This document shows, in pieces, positions 18,785 to 26,724 of a stretch of DNA of 64,000 nucleotides (position 1 is the stretch's first letter; every line of letters starts with the position of its first letter). The DNA comes from Solilutibacter tolerans. GTDB lineage: Bacteria > Pseudomonadota > Gammaproteobacteria > Xanthomonadales > Xanthomonadaceae. The notes below the pieces were generated by a model. That model was given only the letters and a program-made list of their open reading frames with translations. It searched no databases and was not told the origin of the DNA. Made by a program: the position numbers and the translations under genes. The stretch covers positions 248,001-312,000 of the forward strand of contig NZ_FTLW01000001.1 in NCBI RefSeq assembly GCF_900155935.1, given 5' to 3'.

Positions 18785-18915
18785 CTAAGGAACGAGTCGG
18801 CCGGGAAGGCCGTCGCGTGGGGCTAGGGAGAGCCCGTCAGGACAGGCAGGAAGCCGATACAAGGAAGTCAGGGTTGCCCGAGTGGTCAGGATGGCCAATC
18901 GGGCGATCTTTATTC
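18785..18915 (+). ncRNA. Candidate CsrA/RsmA-binding small RNA (or comEA 3'UTR / hutD leader)
   Basis: Between comEA and hutD lie seven GGA trinucleotides in about 105 bases (from 18789, 18804, 18827, 18840, 18849, 18863, 18889). Four fall in hairpin loops: CGGCC-GGGAA-GGCCG (18798-18812), GGGCT-AGGGAG-AGCCC (18820-18835), GGC-AGGAA-GCC (18845-18855), and the loop of the end hairpin (18873-18907). ATACAAGGAAGT (18857-18868) matches the CsrA consensus RUACARGGAUGU at 11 of 12 positions. The array ends in a terminator-like hairpin followed by CTTTATT. No convincing promoter is visible just upstream, so it may be processed from comEA mRNA. Confidence 0.6.
18873..18913 (+). terminator. Terminator-like hairpin ending the GGA-rich RNA
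   Basis: GTTGCCCGA pairs with TCGGGCGAT (18873-18881 with 18899-18907, two G-U pairs), with an inner TGG/CCA and a GGA-containing loop, then CTTTATT. A second small hairpin CAGTCT-CGAT-AGACTG (18915-18930) follows, then TTTCC, ending five bases before the hutD start codon. Confidence 0.55.
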
Positions 18916-18935
18916 AGTCTCGATAGACTGTTTCC

Positions 18936-19544
18936 ATGCAGATCAAACCCATCGACATCATCCGATTGGACGCGGTGCAGCCTCAGCGTTGGTTCAATGG
19001 CGGCGGCCGGACCCGGGAAATCGCCACTGGTGCAGGTAACCCGGATTGGGACTGGCGGTTGTCGGTCGCGGATGTGGAGTCGGACGGCCCGTTCTCGCAT
19101 TTGCCAGACATCGAGCGGGAGATCTATCTGCTCGAAGGTGCAGGGATGCAGTTCGATTTTGAGGATGGCGATGCCCATGCGCTTACTCCGGAAAGCCCGC
19201 GATTCAGATTCGATGGGGGGAGAGGTTTGTACAGCCGCTTGATCGATGGCCCGACACGGGACTTCAACCTGATGTGGCGACGTGGGCGCGTCGAGGCCGA
19301 GCTTTGGCGACGCCCGATGGTCGGCAGCATGGTGGTGTTCGCAGAGGCCAGAGAGATCTGGGTGGTCCACTTGCTGGCCGGTTCCGCCCAGGTCGCTGAT
19401 GGGTCAGGGCAGGGTGATGGCCTAGCGCGCGGGGATACCGTATTGATCCGCGCTGGCGATGAACGCAGGCGCTGCGCTGTGGAAGGGGCCGGCGAAGCGC
19501 TGGTGATCCGCATTGCGCCGGCTAGCGGCGTGATTGAGTCATGA
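18936..19544 (+). CDS. HutD/Ves-family cupin protein
   Basis: 202-residue cytoplasmic double-cupin protein of the HutD (Ves) family. Family signatures are present: RWFNGGGRTREIATG near the N-terminus, DWRLSVADVESDGPFS, and REIYLLEGAGMQF. Ves was linked to cold growth in E. coli, and HutD accompanies histidine use in pseudomonads, but no hut genes are present here, so the role is open. There is no ribosome-binding site before the ATG: the hairpin at 18915-18930 occupies that place, which suggests translational control or a leaderless/alternative start. Confidence 0.85.
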   Translation: MQIKPIDIIRLDAVQPQRWFNGGGRTREIATGAGNPDWDWRLSVADVESDGPFSHLPDIEREIYLLEGAGMQFDFEDGDAHALTPESPRFRFDGGRGLYSRLIDGPTRDFNLMWRRGRVEAELWRRPMVGSMVVFAEAREIWVVHLLAGSAQVADGSGQGDGLARGDTVLIRAGDERRRCAVEGAGEALVIRIAPASGVIES

Positions 19545-19548
19545 CTCG

Positions 19549-22134
19549 TCAGTAGACGTCGCGGCGGTAACGTCCAGCTTCGACCAAGGCGTCCACGGCA
19601 TCCTGTCCGATGGCATCGACAAGTACCGCATCGACACCGGGTGCCATGCCTTGCAAGCTGCCACAGACGTAGATTGCGGCACCTTCGTCCAGCCACTCGC
19701 GTAGGCGCAAAGTGTTCGCACGCAAGGCGTCCTGAACATAGTGGGGGCCATCGCCATCGCGTGAGAAAATGCGGTCCAGATGCGTGAGTACGCCGCTCTG
19801 CAGCCAATCTTCCAGTTCTGCGCCATACAAGCGGTCCGATGTAGCACTGCGTTCACCAAACAGCATCCAGTTGCGATGCGCGCCTGCGGCAATTCGTTCT
19901 TTCAAGTGTGCACGCAGTCCGCCAATACCCGTGCCGTTTCCGATCAGGACCATCGGTCGCGTGGAATCGGGAGCGTGGAAGTTTGGGTTGCTGCGGATGC
20001 GCGCATTAATCTGGTCACCGACGGATGCATGGTCACACAGCCAGCCACTGGCCAGGCCCGGTGTGCCATCGGGCAGCAGCATGCGACGCAGCACGAATTG
20101 CACGCTGCCATCGGCGGGCAGTGATGCGATGGAATATTCGCGGTGGGGAAGCGGTTTGAGTTGGGTGATCAGGGCCCCGACTGCCATGCCGCGAACCGCT
20201 TGCACCTCGGGAAGGAGTGAGTGCGCAAGCAGGTGGCGGAGCGAGGTCATTGCATCATCGACCACCATGGCGTGATCGCCATCAAATCCAGTGGCGGTAA
20301 GGAAGTCGTTGACCCGAGTATCGGAATGACGTGGTCCGATCTCGATGATGTCGCCGGCCTGCCAAGTCACGCGCGTATCGGCAGGGGGCATCAGCGCGAT
20401 GTGGAAAGCCGCGCCGCCGGGGCTACCTGGGTTGAGGTGGAGGCGTTCGGCCAGCAACCAGTGCTGGTAAGTCGGCGCAGTCCAGTCGGCCATATCGGTG
20501 CGGCCAGACATTACGCCAAGATGATGTTGCCAATGGCGTAGTGCGCCGGCATCCATGGCGTCCACGTCGATGCGGTCGAAGAGCGGCGTTGCACCGGCGA
20601 CATGCAGCCAGTGCTCCAGCTCGCGGCCGAACCCGGAATAATCCTCGCCGTACTCACTATCGCCCAAGGAGAGAATGCCGTAGCGCAGGCCGCGCAAACT
20701 GCCGGGTTGCATCGCGCGCATGCGGCGGGCAAACGCGCGACCGCCATCCGGCGGCTGACTTTCGCCGAATGTGCTGACCACAAACAGCACGCGAGCTTCA
20801 TTCGCGAGATCATCAGGCTTGAGTTCGGCGAGCGACTTAACTTCAACGTGGTTGTCGGTTTTATTGAGCTCGGCTGCTGTTTGCCAAGCCAGTCGTTGGG
20901 CATTGCCGGTCTGGCTGGCGTACGCCACCAGTACGCGCTCGCCATTGACGGATTTGGTCGGTGGGATGAGTGATGTGGCGAGTCGCTTCGCTTCCCGCTG
21001 GCGCTTGCGGCGTTCCAGATAAAGCATCCATCCGGTGATGGCGAACAGCGGCATCAGCAGACTGGCGATCATGAAGAGGATGACACCACCCACACCGAAG
21101 AAGCTGCCACGGTGCAGGGCGAACATGCTGCCTGCGATCTTTTGCTTCCACGGTCGGGCGTCGTAGCGCTCATGCTTTTCGACCGCGAACGTGAAGGGAT
21201 CAAGTTCGAGCGTGTTATTGGCGCGTTCGTGCGCGGGATCGGTATCCAGGTAACGGAATTGCAGACCGCCGCCTTCGCGTGGCCATTGCAAGGTGGCCGT
21301 GCTCCACTCAGGCACCGTTCTCTGGAATGCGTTCCATGCTGCGGCCACATCGACATCAGCTGGTTTGCGTTGCTTGCTCGCATCGCCACGACCGCCGCCT
21401 GCGCGAGCGCCTTCACCACGTGGTTGCTGCTGGCTAGGCATGTCAGCCCATTTGTTCACCGCATCGCGATACCAGCCATATGACCACCATAGACCTGTGA
21501 GCGACATGATCAGGTATGCAATCAACACCCACGTACCGACGATGGAGTGCAAATGCCAAAGGAAGTTGCGACCTTTCTGCTTCCAATCCAACGCGAGCCA
21601 AGTGCGCAAGCTGTGCCAACGACGGGGCCAGCGCAGGTAAAGACCCGACAAGCAGAAGAAGATCAATGCAACGGTCGAGAATGCGACGATCTGTTTGCCA
21701 ACATCATCCATCGCCAACCAGCGATGCAATTGCATGGTTGTGCGGAAGAAACCTTCGCCGCGCGGCTTGTCTAGCAGCTCGCCGGTATATGGGTTCACAT
21801 AGCGGCTTTCACCGCGGGGCCCGCGACCACCAGGGCCGCGAGCGGCATCTTTCGCCGGTGCAAAGCCTACACGTGCTGCATCGGTGGCATCACGAGAGAG
21901 CGCCAACGACTGAATGCGGTCATCGGGACGTTGCTCACGGATGCGCGCCACCAAGGCGTCGGGGGAAAGCGCGGTGCCACGTGCCTGGACCGATATCACG
22001 CCCGGGTTCCAGGCCTTGAGTAGCTCATCTTCGAAGCTGAGCAAGCCGCCCGTCACGCCGACCAGCGCAAGCACGATGCCTGCGGTAATGCCGAGGAACC
22101 AGTGGATCTGGAAGAGCGCGTTGCGTGTGGTCAT
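19549..22134 (-). CDS. PepSY-domain membrane protein fused to a flavodoxin/FNR-type reductase
   Basis: 861 residues, two parts. The N-terminal PepSY-type membrane module (about 1-395) has four spans (around 9-32, 146-168, 192-220 and 346-373) with histidines H11, H137, H194, H196 and H341 in or near them, consistent with heme or metal binding. The C-terminal cytoplasmic part resembles the sulfite reductase flavoprotein: FMN-binding VLVAYASQTGNAQRLAW from 401, FAD motif REYSIASLP, NADPH-binding IGNGTGIGGL, and terminal Tyr. Such fusions lie next to siderophore receptors and probably reduce ferric iron or ferri-siderophores. It sits 137 bases after the TonB receptor and is probably iron regulated with it. 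Confidence 0.88.
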   Translation of the reverse strand: MTTRNALFQIHWFLGITAGIVLALVGVTGGLLSFEDELLKAWNPGVISVQARGTALSPDALVARIREQRPDDRIQSLALSRDATDAARVGFAPAKDAARGPGGRGPRGESRYVNPYTGELLDKPRGEGFFRTTMQLHRWLAMDDVGKQIVAFSTVALIFFCLSGLYLRWPRRWHSLRTWLALDWKQKGRNFLWHLHSIVGTWVLIAYLIMSLTGLWWSYGWYRDAVNKWADMPSQQQPRGEGARAGGGRGDASKQRKPADVDVAAAWNAFQRTVPEWSTATLQWPREGGGLQFRYLDTDPAHERANNTLELDPFTFAVEKHERYDARPWKQKIAGSMFALHRGSFFGVGGVILFMIASLLMPLFAITGWMLYLERRKRQREAKRLATSLIPPTKSVNGERVLVAYASQTGNAQRLAWQTAAELNKTDNHVEVKSLAELKPDDLANEARVLFVVSTFGESQPPDGGRAFARRMRAMQPGSLRGLRYGILSLGDSEYGEDYSGFGRELEHWLHVAGATPLFDRIDVDAMDAGALRHWQHHLGVMSGRTDMADWTAPTYQHWLLAERLHLNPGSPGGAAFHIALMPPADTRVTWQAGDIIEIGPRHSDTRVNDFLTATGFDGDHAMVVDDAMTSLRHLLAHSLLPEVQAVRGMAVGALITQLKPLPHREYSIASLPADGSVQFVLRRMLLPDGTPGLASGWLCDHASVGDQINARIRSNPNFHAPDSTRPMVLIGNGTGIGGLRAHLKERIAAGAHRNWMLFGERSATSDRLYGAELEDWLQSGVLTHLDRIFSRDGDGPHYVQDALRANTLRLREWLDEGAAIYVCGSLQGMAPGVDAVLVDAIGQDAVDALVEAGRYRRDVY

Positions 22135-22237
22135 GATGGTGTTCGGATTGAGGGTGGCGCGTCGGCGTCGATGCTTTGTTACCCAGAGCTGCGTGCCTTA
22201 AATGATCCGCAAAGCTTCGGCTAAATAATTTGAATCA

Positions 22238-22258
22238 GGGCGGCATTCGACGCCGCCC
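22238..22258 (-). terminator. Possible terminator after the TonB-dependent receptor
   Basis: Perfect 7-bp stem GGGCGGC / GCCGCCC (22238-22244 with 22252-22258) around a seven-base loop, 14 bases after the receptor stop. The tract following on the minus strand (TGATTCAAATTATTT) is only moderately T-rich, so partial read-through into the reductase gene is plausible. Confidence 0.5.
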
Positions 22259-22271
22259 CGATTCTGTTCTA

Positions 22272-24377
22272 TCAGAAGCTGAAGCGTGCACTCAGCATCG
22301 CCCCGCGTGGCGCGCCAGGCGTGATGTTCTGATTGCTGTGTGCAGAGGAGTAATACTCCTTGTCCAACAAGTTCTCGATATTGAGTTGCAGCTGAACTTG
22401 TTCGTTGACATCCCAAAACAGCGCGCCATCGAAACGAGTAAAGCCTGGCACGGTGACGGTGTTATCAGAGGAGGCGTAGAAGCTGCCGCGATAGATGGCG
22501 CCGACGCCGACACCAAACTTCGGTGTCAGGTCGAAGCGATTCCATAGCGATGCCGAATGTTTCGGCAACTGAGCCAAACGATTGCCGACCGGCGCGTTGG
22601 CCGACTGAGTGGCGAGGATTTCACCGGTCTGCCATGCATAGCCGCCCATGACCTGCCAGCGCTCGGTGATACGGCCGGCGATGCCGGCCTCCACGCCACG
22701 TGCTCGCTGACCATCGACGAGGATCATGCGGGTGATGTCGGCGGGATCGGTGACTGCGACGTTCTGTCGGTCCAGCTGGTAGGCCGCGATCGTCAGCGAT
22801 AGTCGGTTGTTCATGTCCCATTTCCAGCCCAGTTCCTTGTTGATGAACTTCTCGGGCTCAAGCGATTCGGTGCTGCTAGAGAGCGATGCAAGCTGCTCAC
22901 CCGCACGAGGCTGGAAGGTCATGCTGTAGCTGGCGTAGAACGACATGTCCTGGCGTGGTTTGTAGATCAGGCCTGCGCGTGGCGACCACATCGAATCCCG
23001 GCTGCTGAAGCGCGCAGCCGTGGTGAGGTCGGTCATGTCGATGTTGAAGCGGTCGTAACGCACGCCAACTACCGCCATCCAGTTATCGGAGAAGGCGATT
23101 TGGTCCTGTACATAGATAGCGGCGATATCGGCCTGGCTCTCGTTCTGCCGGTTCGGTGTGAACACCACATTGCCCGTGTAGATCGGGTTCGATACCGGCA
23201 CGCGGTTGCTGCCCTGGAAGGCGCCGTTCATGCGCAGGTTGTCGGTGTCCTGGCGGCCAAATTCCGCACCTGCAAGCAAAGTGTGGCGCACGCTACCGGT
23301 TGCGAAATCGAAAACGAAATCGGATTGGTTGAACCAGTTGCGGCGATTCGTCTGCTGGTTGTAGGCCGCTAGCGTGGCTTGTAGCGAGCCATCGGTAGCG
23401 GTGACCAGGCCGTTAGTGAACACGTTCTGGTAGAACTTGTCGTAATCGGCCCAGCGGAAGTGATTGCGCAGCTCCACGCCATTGCCGAATACATGCACGA
23501 GCGTTGCGTCGAACGCATTGACGCGTGCTTCGACCGGGCTGAGGTCCGGGCTGCCGAAGAACGTCGAAGGATCCGTTTTGTATGGGCGGCCATTGAGTGA
23601 AGGCACGCCGCGATCGGCGGTGCGCTCATCGCGGAAATGCTCGTAGGAGAGATCGAGTCGGGTGTTCTGGCCAAGATTGAAACGGAGCACCGGGTTGATG
23701 CCATGGCGCTTCAGCTCAAAGCCATCACGGTAGCTCTCGGAGTCCTCGACCATGCCATTGATGCGGAACGCGGCGCGTTCGCCCATCTTGGTGCTCCAGT
23801 CAACGGTGCCACGCTTGCGGTTCCAGTTTCCGATCTGGATGCCAACCGCACCGCCTTCGCGGCCATCGGCCTGCTTGGTCACGCGATTGATCACGCCGCC
23901 TGAGCCGCCGCGACCGAAGATCAGCGCATTCGGGCCCTTCAGCGCTTCTACGCGCTCGATGTTGTAGATGTCACGAATGTATTGCACATCGTCACGTGCG
24001 CCATCGACAAAAAAATCCGCCGTGCTGCTGTTGCCGCGCATCACCACGGTGTCGCGATTTCCCTCGCCTTGGGCGACGCCTGCACCGGGGACATAGCGCA
24101 GCACTTCAGGCAGGCCGGTCATGGCCTGGTCGCGCATCAACTCTTCAGTGATGATGGTGGCTGATTGCGGCACATCGACGAGCTGGGTGTCCGTCTTGGT
24201 CGCGCTACGAGTATCGAGTGCTTGGTAGGCGGGCAGGTAACGACTGCCTTTCACGACAACACGGTCAAGCTGGACGGGGTCGGCAGATACTTCATCCGCG
24301 GCGAAAGCCGGGCTAGACAAGGCCACGATGAGGGCGGCCGCCAACGGGCGAATGGCCGGACGATGCGTGAGGTTCAT
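22272..24377 (-). CDS. TonB-dependent siderophore receptor
   Basis: 701-residue outer-membrane beta-barrel that imports ferric siderophores with TonB energy. Signal peptide about 1-26 (ending AFA), plug domain from about 45-160 (VPQSATIITEELMRDQ, RGNSSTADFFVDGARDD, NIERVEALKGPNALIFGRGG), then the 22-strand barrel ending in the outer-membrane sorting residue Phe (LSARFSF). Plug motifs are those of the FhuA/FpvA-like siderophore group. I chose ATG 24377; the longer frame would run into the promoter. Expression is almost surely iron-repressed: a Fur box sits in the promoter. Confidence 0.93.
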   Translation of the reverse strand: MNLTHRPAIRPLAAALIVALSSPAFAADEVSADPVQLDRVVVKGSRYLPAYQALDTRSATKTDTQLVDVPQSATIITEELMRDQAMTGLPEVLRYVPGAGVAQGEGNRDTVVMRGNSSTADFFVDGARDDVQYIRDIYNIERVEALKGPNALIFGRGGSGGVINRVTKQADGREGGAVGIQIGNWNRKRGTVDWSTKMGERAAFRINGMVEDSESYRDGFELKRHGINPVLRFNLGQNTRLDLSYEHFRDERTADRGVPSLNGRPYKTDPSTFFGSPDLSPVEARVNAFDATLVHVFGNGVELRNHFRWADYDKFYQNVFTNGLVTATDGSLQATLAAYNQQTNRRNWFNQSDFVFDFATGSVRHTLLAGAEFGRQDTDNLRMNGAFQGSNRVPVSNPIYTGNVVFTPNRQNESQADIAAIYVQDQIAFSDNWMAVVGVRYDRFNIDMTDLTTAARFSSRDSMWSPRAGLIYKPRQDMSFYASYSMTFQPRAGEQLASLSSSTESLEPEKFINKELGWKWDMNNRLSLTIAAYQLDRQNVAVTDPADITRMILVDGQRARGVEAGIAGRITERWQVMGGYAWQTGEILATQSANAPVGNRLAQLPKHSASLWNRFDLTPKFGVGVGAIYRGSFYASSDNTVTVPGFTRFDGALFWDVNEQVQLQLNIENLLDKEYYSSAHSNQNITPGAPRGAMLSARFSF

Positions 24378-24426
24378 GGGGGGTCTCTTGATGATGGTCA
24401 AAGTGCCAAGCAGCACCATTGCGCCA

Positions 24427-24455
24427 ATGATAATAAGAATGATTCTTATTGACAA
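24427..24455 (-). promoter_or_regulatory. Fur-controlled promoter of the TonB-dependent receptor
   Basis: Reading the minus strand: -35 TTGTCA (24455-24450), a 17-bp spacer, -10 TATCAT (24432-24427), each 5 of 6 to consensus. The spacer is filled by the perfect palindrome AATAAGAAT-G-ATTCTTATT (24432-24450), a Fur box. Bound Fur would block RNA polymerase directly. The -10 lies about 50 bases from the ATG at 24377. Confidence 0.85.
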
Positions 24456-24650
24456 TAAATTTCACAAAGCCTTAGCGCGCCGTGCCGACCAAGGCACATG
24501 CTTCATCCATAGAGGTGGGATCAGGATCTATTTGATCTAGCTGAGCCCGTATTGGGGCTGCCCATACGGCCGATGCCGCCTAACTGACCAACCAAACCCA
24601 TGGTGGTCAGGTGTATGTGCTAGCAGGTGGTGTGCGTCTGCTGCTTGAGT

Positions 24651-24983
24651 TCAGCGGTTATCGCGCGTCCAGAGAGCGCCATCCACCACTTTCACGGGGA
24701 ATGTGGCGACTGGCGTGTATGCGGGCGGACAGGTGGCGGCGCCGGTACGCAGGTCAAACTTGGCGCCGTGGAACACGCACTCGATTAGCCCGGTTTCCTG
24801 GTCCACGGGGCCGGCGGAAAGCTCGAAGTCTTCGTGCGTGCACTGGTCTTCAACGGCGTAATAGTCGCCATCCAAGTTCACGACCAGGATCGGGGTGTCG
24901 CCGTGCCATACGGTTTTCTTTTCGCCAGGCAGCAGTTCCGCTTCGGTGCAGACAAATTCCCAGTCGCGCAGGTCATCGCTCAC
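24651..24983 (-). CDS. Rieske [2Fe-2S] ferredoxin of the SUF operon
   Basis: 110-residue soluble Rieske protein. Cluster ligands are clear: CTHE (C48, H50) and CVFHGAKFD (C69, H72), the spacing of non-heme-oxygenase type ferredoxins. It is the last gene of the SUF operon, overlapping the GNAT gene by four bases (ATGA). In related operons such a protein may supply electrons or act as a cluster carrier, which is not proven. No partner oxygenase is present nearby. Confidence 0.87.
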   Translation of the reverse strand: MSDDLRDWEFVCTEAELLPGEKKTVWHGDTPILVVNLDGDYYAVEDQCTHEDFELSAGPVDQETGLIECVFHGAKFDLRTGAATCPPAYTPVATFPVKVVDGALWTRDNR

Positions 24984-25501
24984 AGCGACTTCTCCAGTAC
25001 TTCAAAGCGCAGATCCGGGCGCTTGGGGATGCCGAAGCGATCATCACCATAAGGGAAGGGCTTGTGGATGCCGGTACGTTGATAGCCACGACGTGCGTAG
25101 TAATCGATGAGCTCGTCACGCACGTCGATCACGGTCATGCGCATCGCGGATTGCTGTAGCTCATCGCGGGCGATGCGCTCGGCTTCAGTCAGCATCAATT
25201 TGCCGATGCCGTGGCCTTGCAGATTCGGGCGCACCGAGAACATGCCGAAGTAGCCTGCGCCATCTTCAACGGCCACATGGGCGCAGGCGACGACATCGCC
25301 ATCAGATTCGCCCAGCAAGATCACGCTTTGAGGGCGCTCGATGTCGGCGGCGATGCGTTCGGCATCGATGCGCAGGCCATCGAGCAAATCGGCTTCGGTG
25401 GTCCAGCCGGCGCGGCTCGCATCACCGCGATAGGCGGACGTGACGAGATCGACCAGCATGGGGATGTCGGCTGGCGTGGCATGACGGTAAGTCAGGTTCA
25501 T
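24980..25501 (-). CDS. GNAT-family N-acetyltransferase in the SUF operon
   Basis: 173-residue acetyltransferase. ATG 25501 gives MNLTYRHATPADIPMLVDLV, the usual GNAT beginning, and overlaps the sufS stop (ATGA). Acetyl-CoA motif at SVRPNLQGHGIGKLMLTEAERIA (motif A: Q/RxxGxG/A); motif B at YYARRGYQRTG. The substrate is unknown. Its position between sufS and the Rieske gene, with overlaps on both sides, suggests a connection to the SUF products or only hitch-hiking regulation. Confidence 0.85.
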   Translation of the reverse strand: MNLTYRHATPADIPMLVDLVTSAYRGDASRAGWTTEADLLDGLRIDAERIAADIERPQSVILLGESDGDVVACAHVAVEDGAGYFGMFSVRPNLQGHGIGKLMLTEAERIARDELQQSAMRMTVIDVRDELIDYYARRGYQRTGIHKPFPYGDDRFGIPKRPDLRFEVLEKSL

Positions 25502-26724
25502 GCGAGGAGCTTCCTCACCTTGTGCAATGCAAGGACAAAGGCATCGACATCCTCGTGCGTGTTGTAGAACGCCAGCGACGCGCGGCAGGTGGCACCTACC
25601 CCCAGCGATTGCAGCAGCGGGTGTGCGCAATGCTGGCCGGAGCGCACGGCCACGCCTTCCAGATCGAGGAGGGTGGCGACGTCATGCGCGTGGGTGCCGT
25701 CGATCAGGAAAGAAATGATGGCGGCCTTGCCGGGCGCGGTTCCGTAGATGCGCAGGCCGTCGAAGCTGGAAAGTGACTCGGTCGCGTGTGCCAGCAGTTC
25801 GGCTTCGCGCGCATGGATGTGGTCCATGCCGATGTCGGACAAATAGTTCACCGCCGCGCCCAGGCCGACGAAGCCCGCAATATTCGGGGTGCCGGCCTCG
25901 AACTTGTGCGGCGGGTTGTTGAACACGGTGCCGTCGAAGCGCACTTCCTTGATCATCTCGCCACCGCCGATGAAAGGTGGCATGGATTGCAGCAGTTCGC
26001 GTCGCGCCCATAGCAGGCCAGTGCCGGTCGGACCACACAATTTGTGGCCGGTGGCGACATAAAAGTCACAACCGATCGAAGCGATATCGACCTGCATATG
26101 CGGCGCAGCCTGCGAGCCATCGATCAGGGTAGTGATGCCGCGCTTGCGTGCCTCCTTGCAGATCTCGCGCACCGGATTGACAGTGCCGAGCACGTTGCTG
26201 ACATGGGTCAGGCCGAGCAGCTTGACCTCGGGCGTCATGGCAGCCCACAGGCCATCCATGTCGAGGCTGCCATCCGGCAGCAGCTCAGCGACGCGGATCG
26301 TGGCGCCGGTACGCTCGGCGATCAATTGCCACGGCACGATGTTGGCGTGATGCTCCATCCGCGAGAGCAGGATGACATCGCCCACCTGCAGTCGCGGCAG
26401 CGCCCACGAATAAGCGACCAGGTTGATCGCGAACGTCGTCCCGCTGGTCAGCACTAGCTCGTCCGCACGCACGTTGAGGAAGCGGGAAAGCGATTTGCGC
26501 GATGCTTCGTATTGCTCGGTCGCCTCGGCCCCCAACTGGTGGACGGCGCGGCTGACGTTGGCATTGTGGCGACGATAGAAATCGTCCACGACGTCGATCA
26601 CGGCAACAGGTTTCTGGCTGGTATTGGCCGAATCCAGATACACCAGCGGCTTGCCGTGGACCTCGCGGGTGAGCAGCGGGAAGTCGGCGCGGACTTGCGA
26701 CCAGTTGATGTTGTTGATGTTCAT
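25498..26724 (-). CDS. sufS: Cysteine desulfurase SufS
   Basis: PLP enzyme that takes sulfur from cysteine for cluster assembly. 408 residues: the PLP lysine in ATGHKLCGPTG (about 230), the active-site persulfide cysteine in RSGQHCAHPLLQ (about 365), and LTHVSNVLGTVNPV. The RSGQHCAHP context is the group II (SufS/CsdA) type. Group II enzymes need a SufE- or SufU-like sulfur acceptor, and none is visible in this operon, so one should exist elsewhere. Start overlaps the sufD stop. Confidence 0.96.
   Translation of the reverse strand: MNINNINWSQVRADFPLLTREVHGKPLVYLDSANTSQKPVAVIDVVDDFYRRHNANVSRAVHQLGAEATEQYEASRKSLSRFLNVRADELVLTSGTTFAINLVAYSWALPRLQVGDVILLSRMEHHANIVPWQLIAERTGATIRVAELLPDGSLDMDGLWAAMTPEVKLLGLTHVSNVLGTVNPVREICKEARKRGITTLIDGSQAAPHMQVDIASIGCDFYVATGHKLCGPTGTGLLWARRELLQSMPPFIGGGEMIKEVRFDGTVFNNPPHKFEAGTPNIAGFVGLGAAVNYLSDIGMDHIHAREAELLAHATESLSSFDGLRIYGTAPGKAAIISFLIDGTHAHDVATLLDLEGVAVRSGQHCAHPLLQSLGVGATCRASLAFYNTHEDVDAFVLALHKVRKLLA

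Noticed and set aside
18840-18872. Similarity of the AGGAAGTC segment to the AGGAAAGTC of RNase P RNA
   Set aside because: Only a few bases match, and the surrounding structure and length of RNase P RNA are absent.
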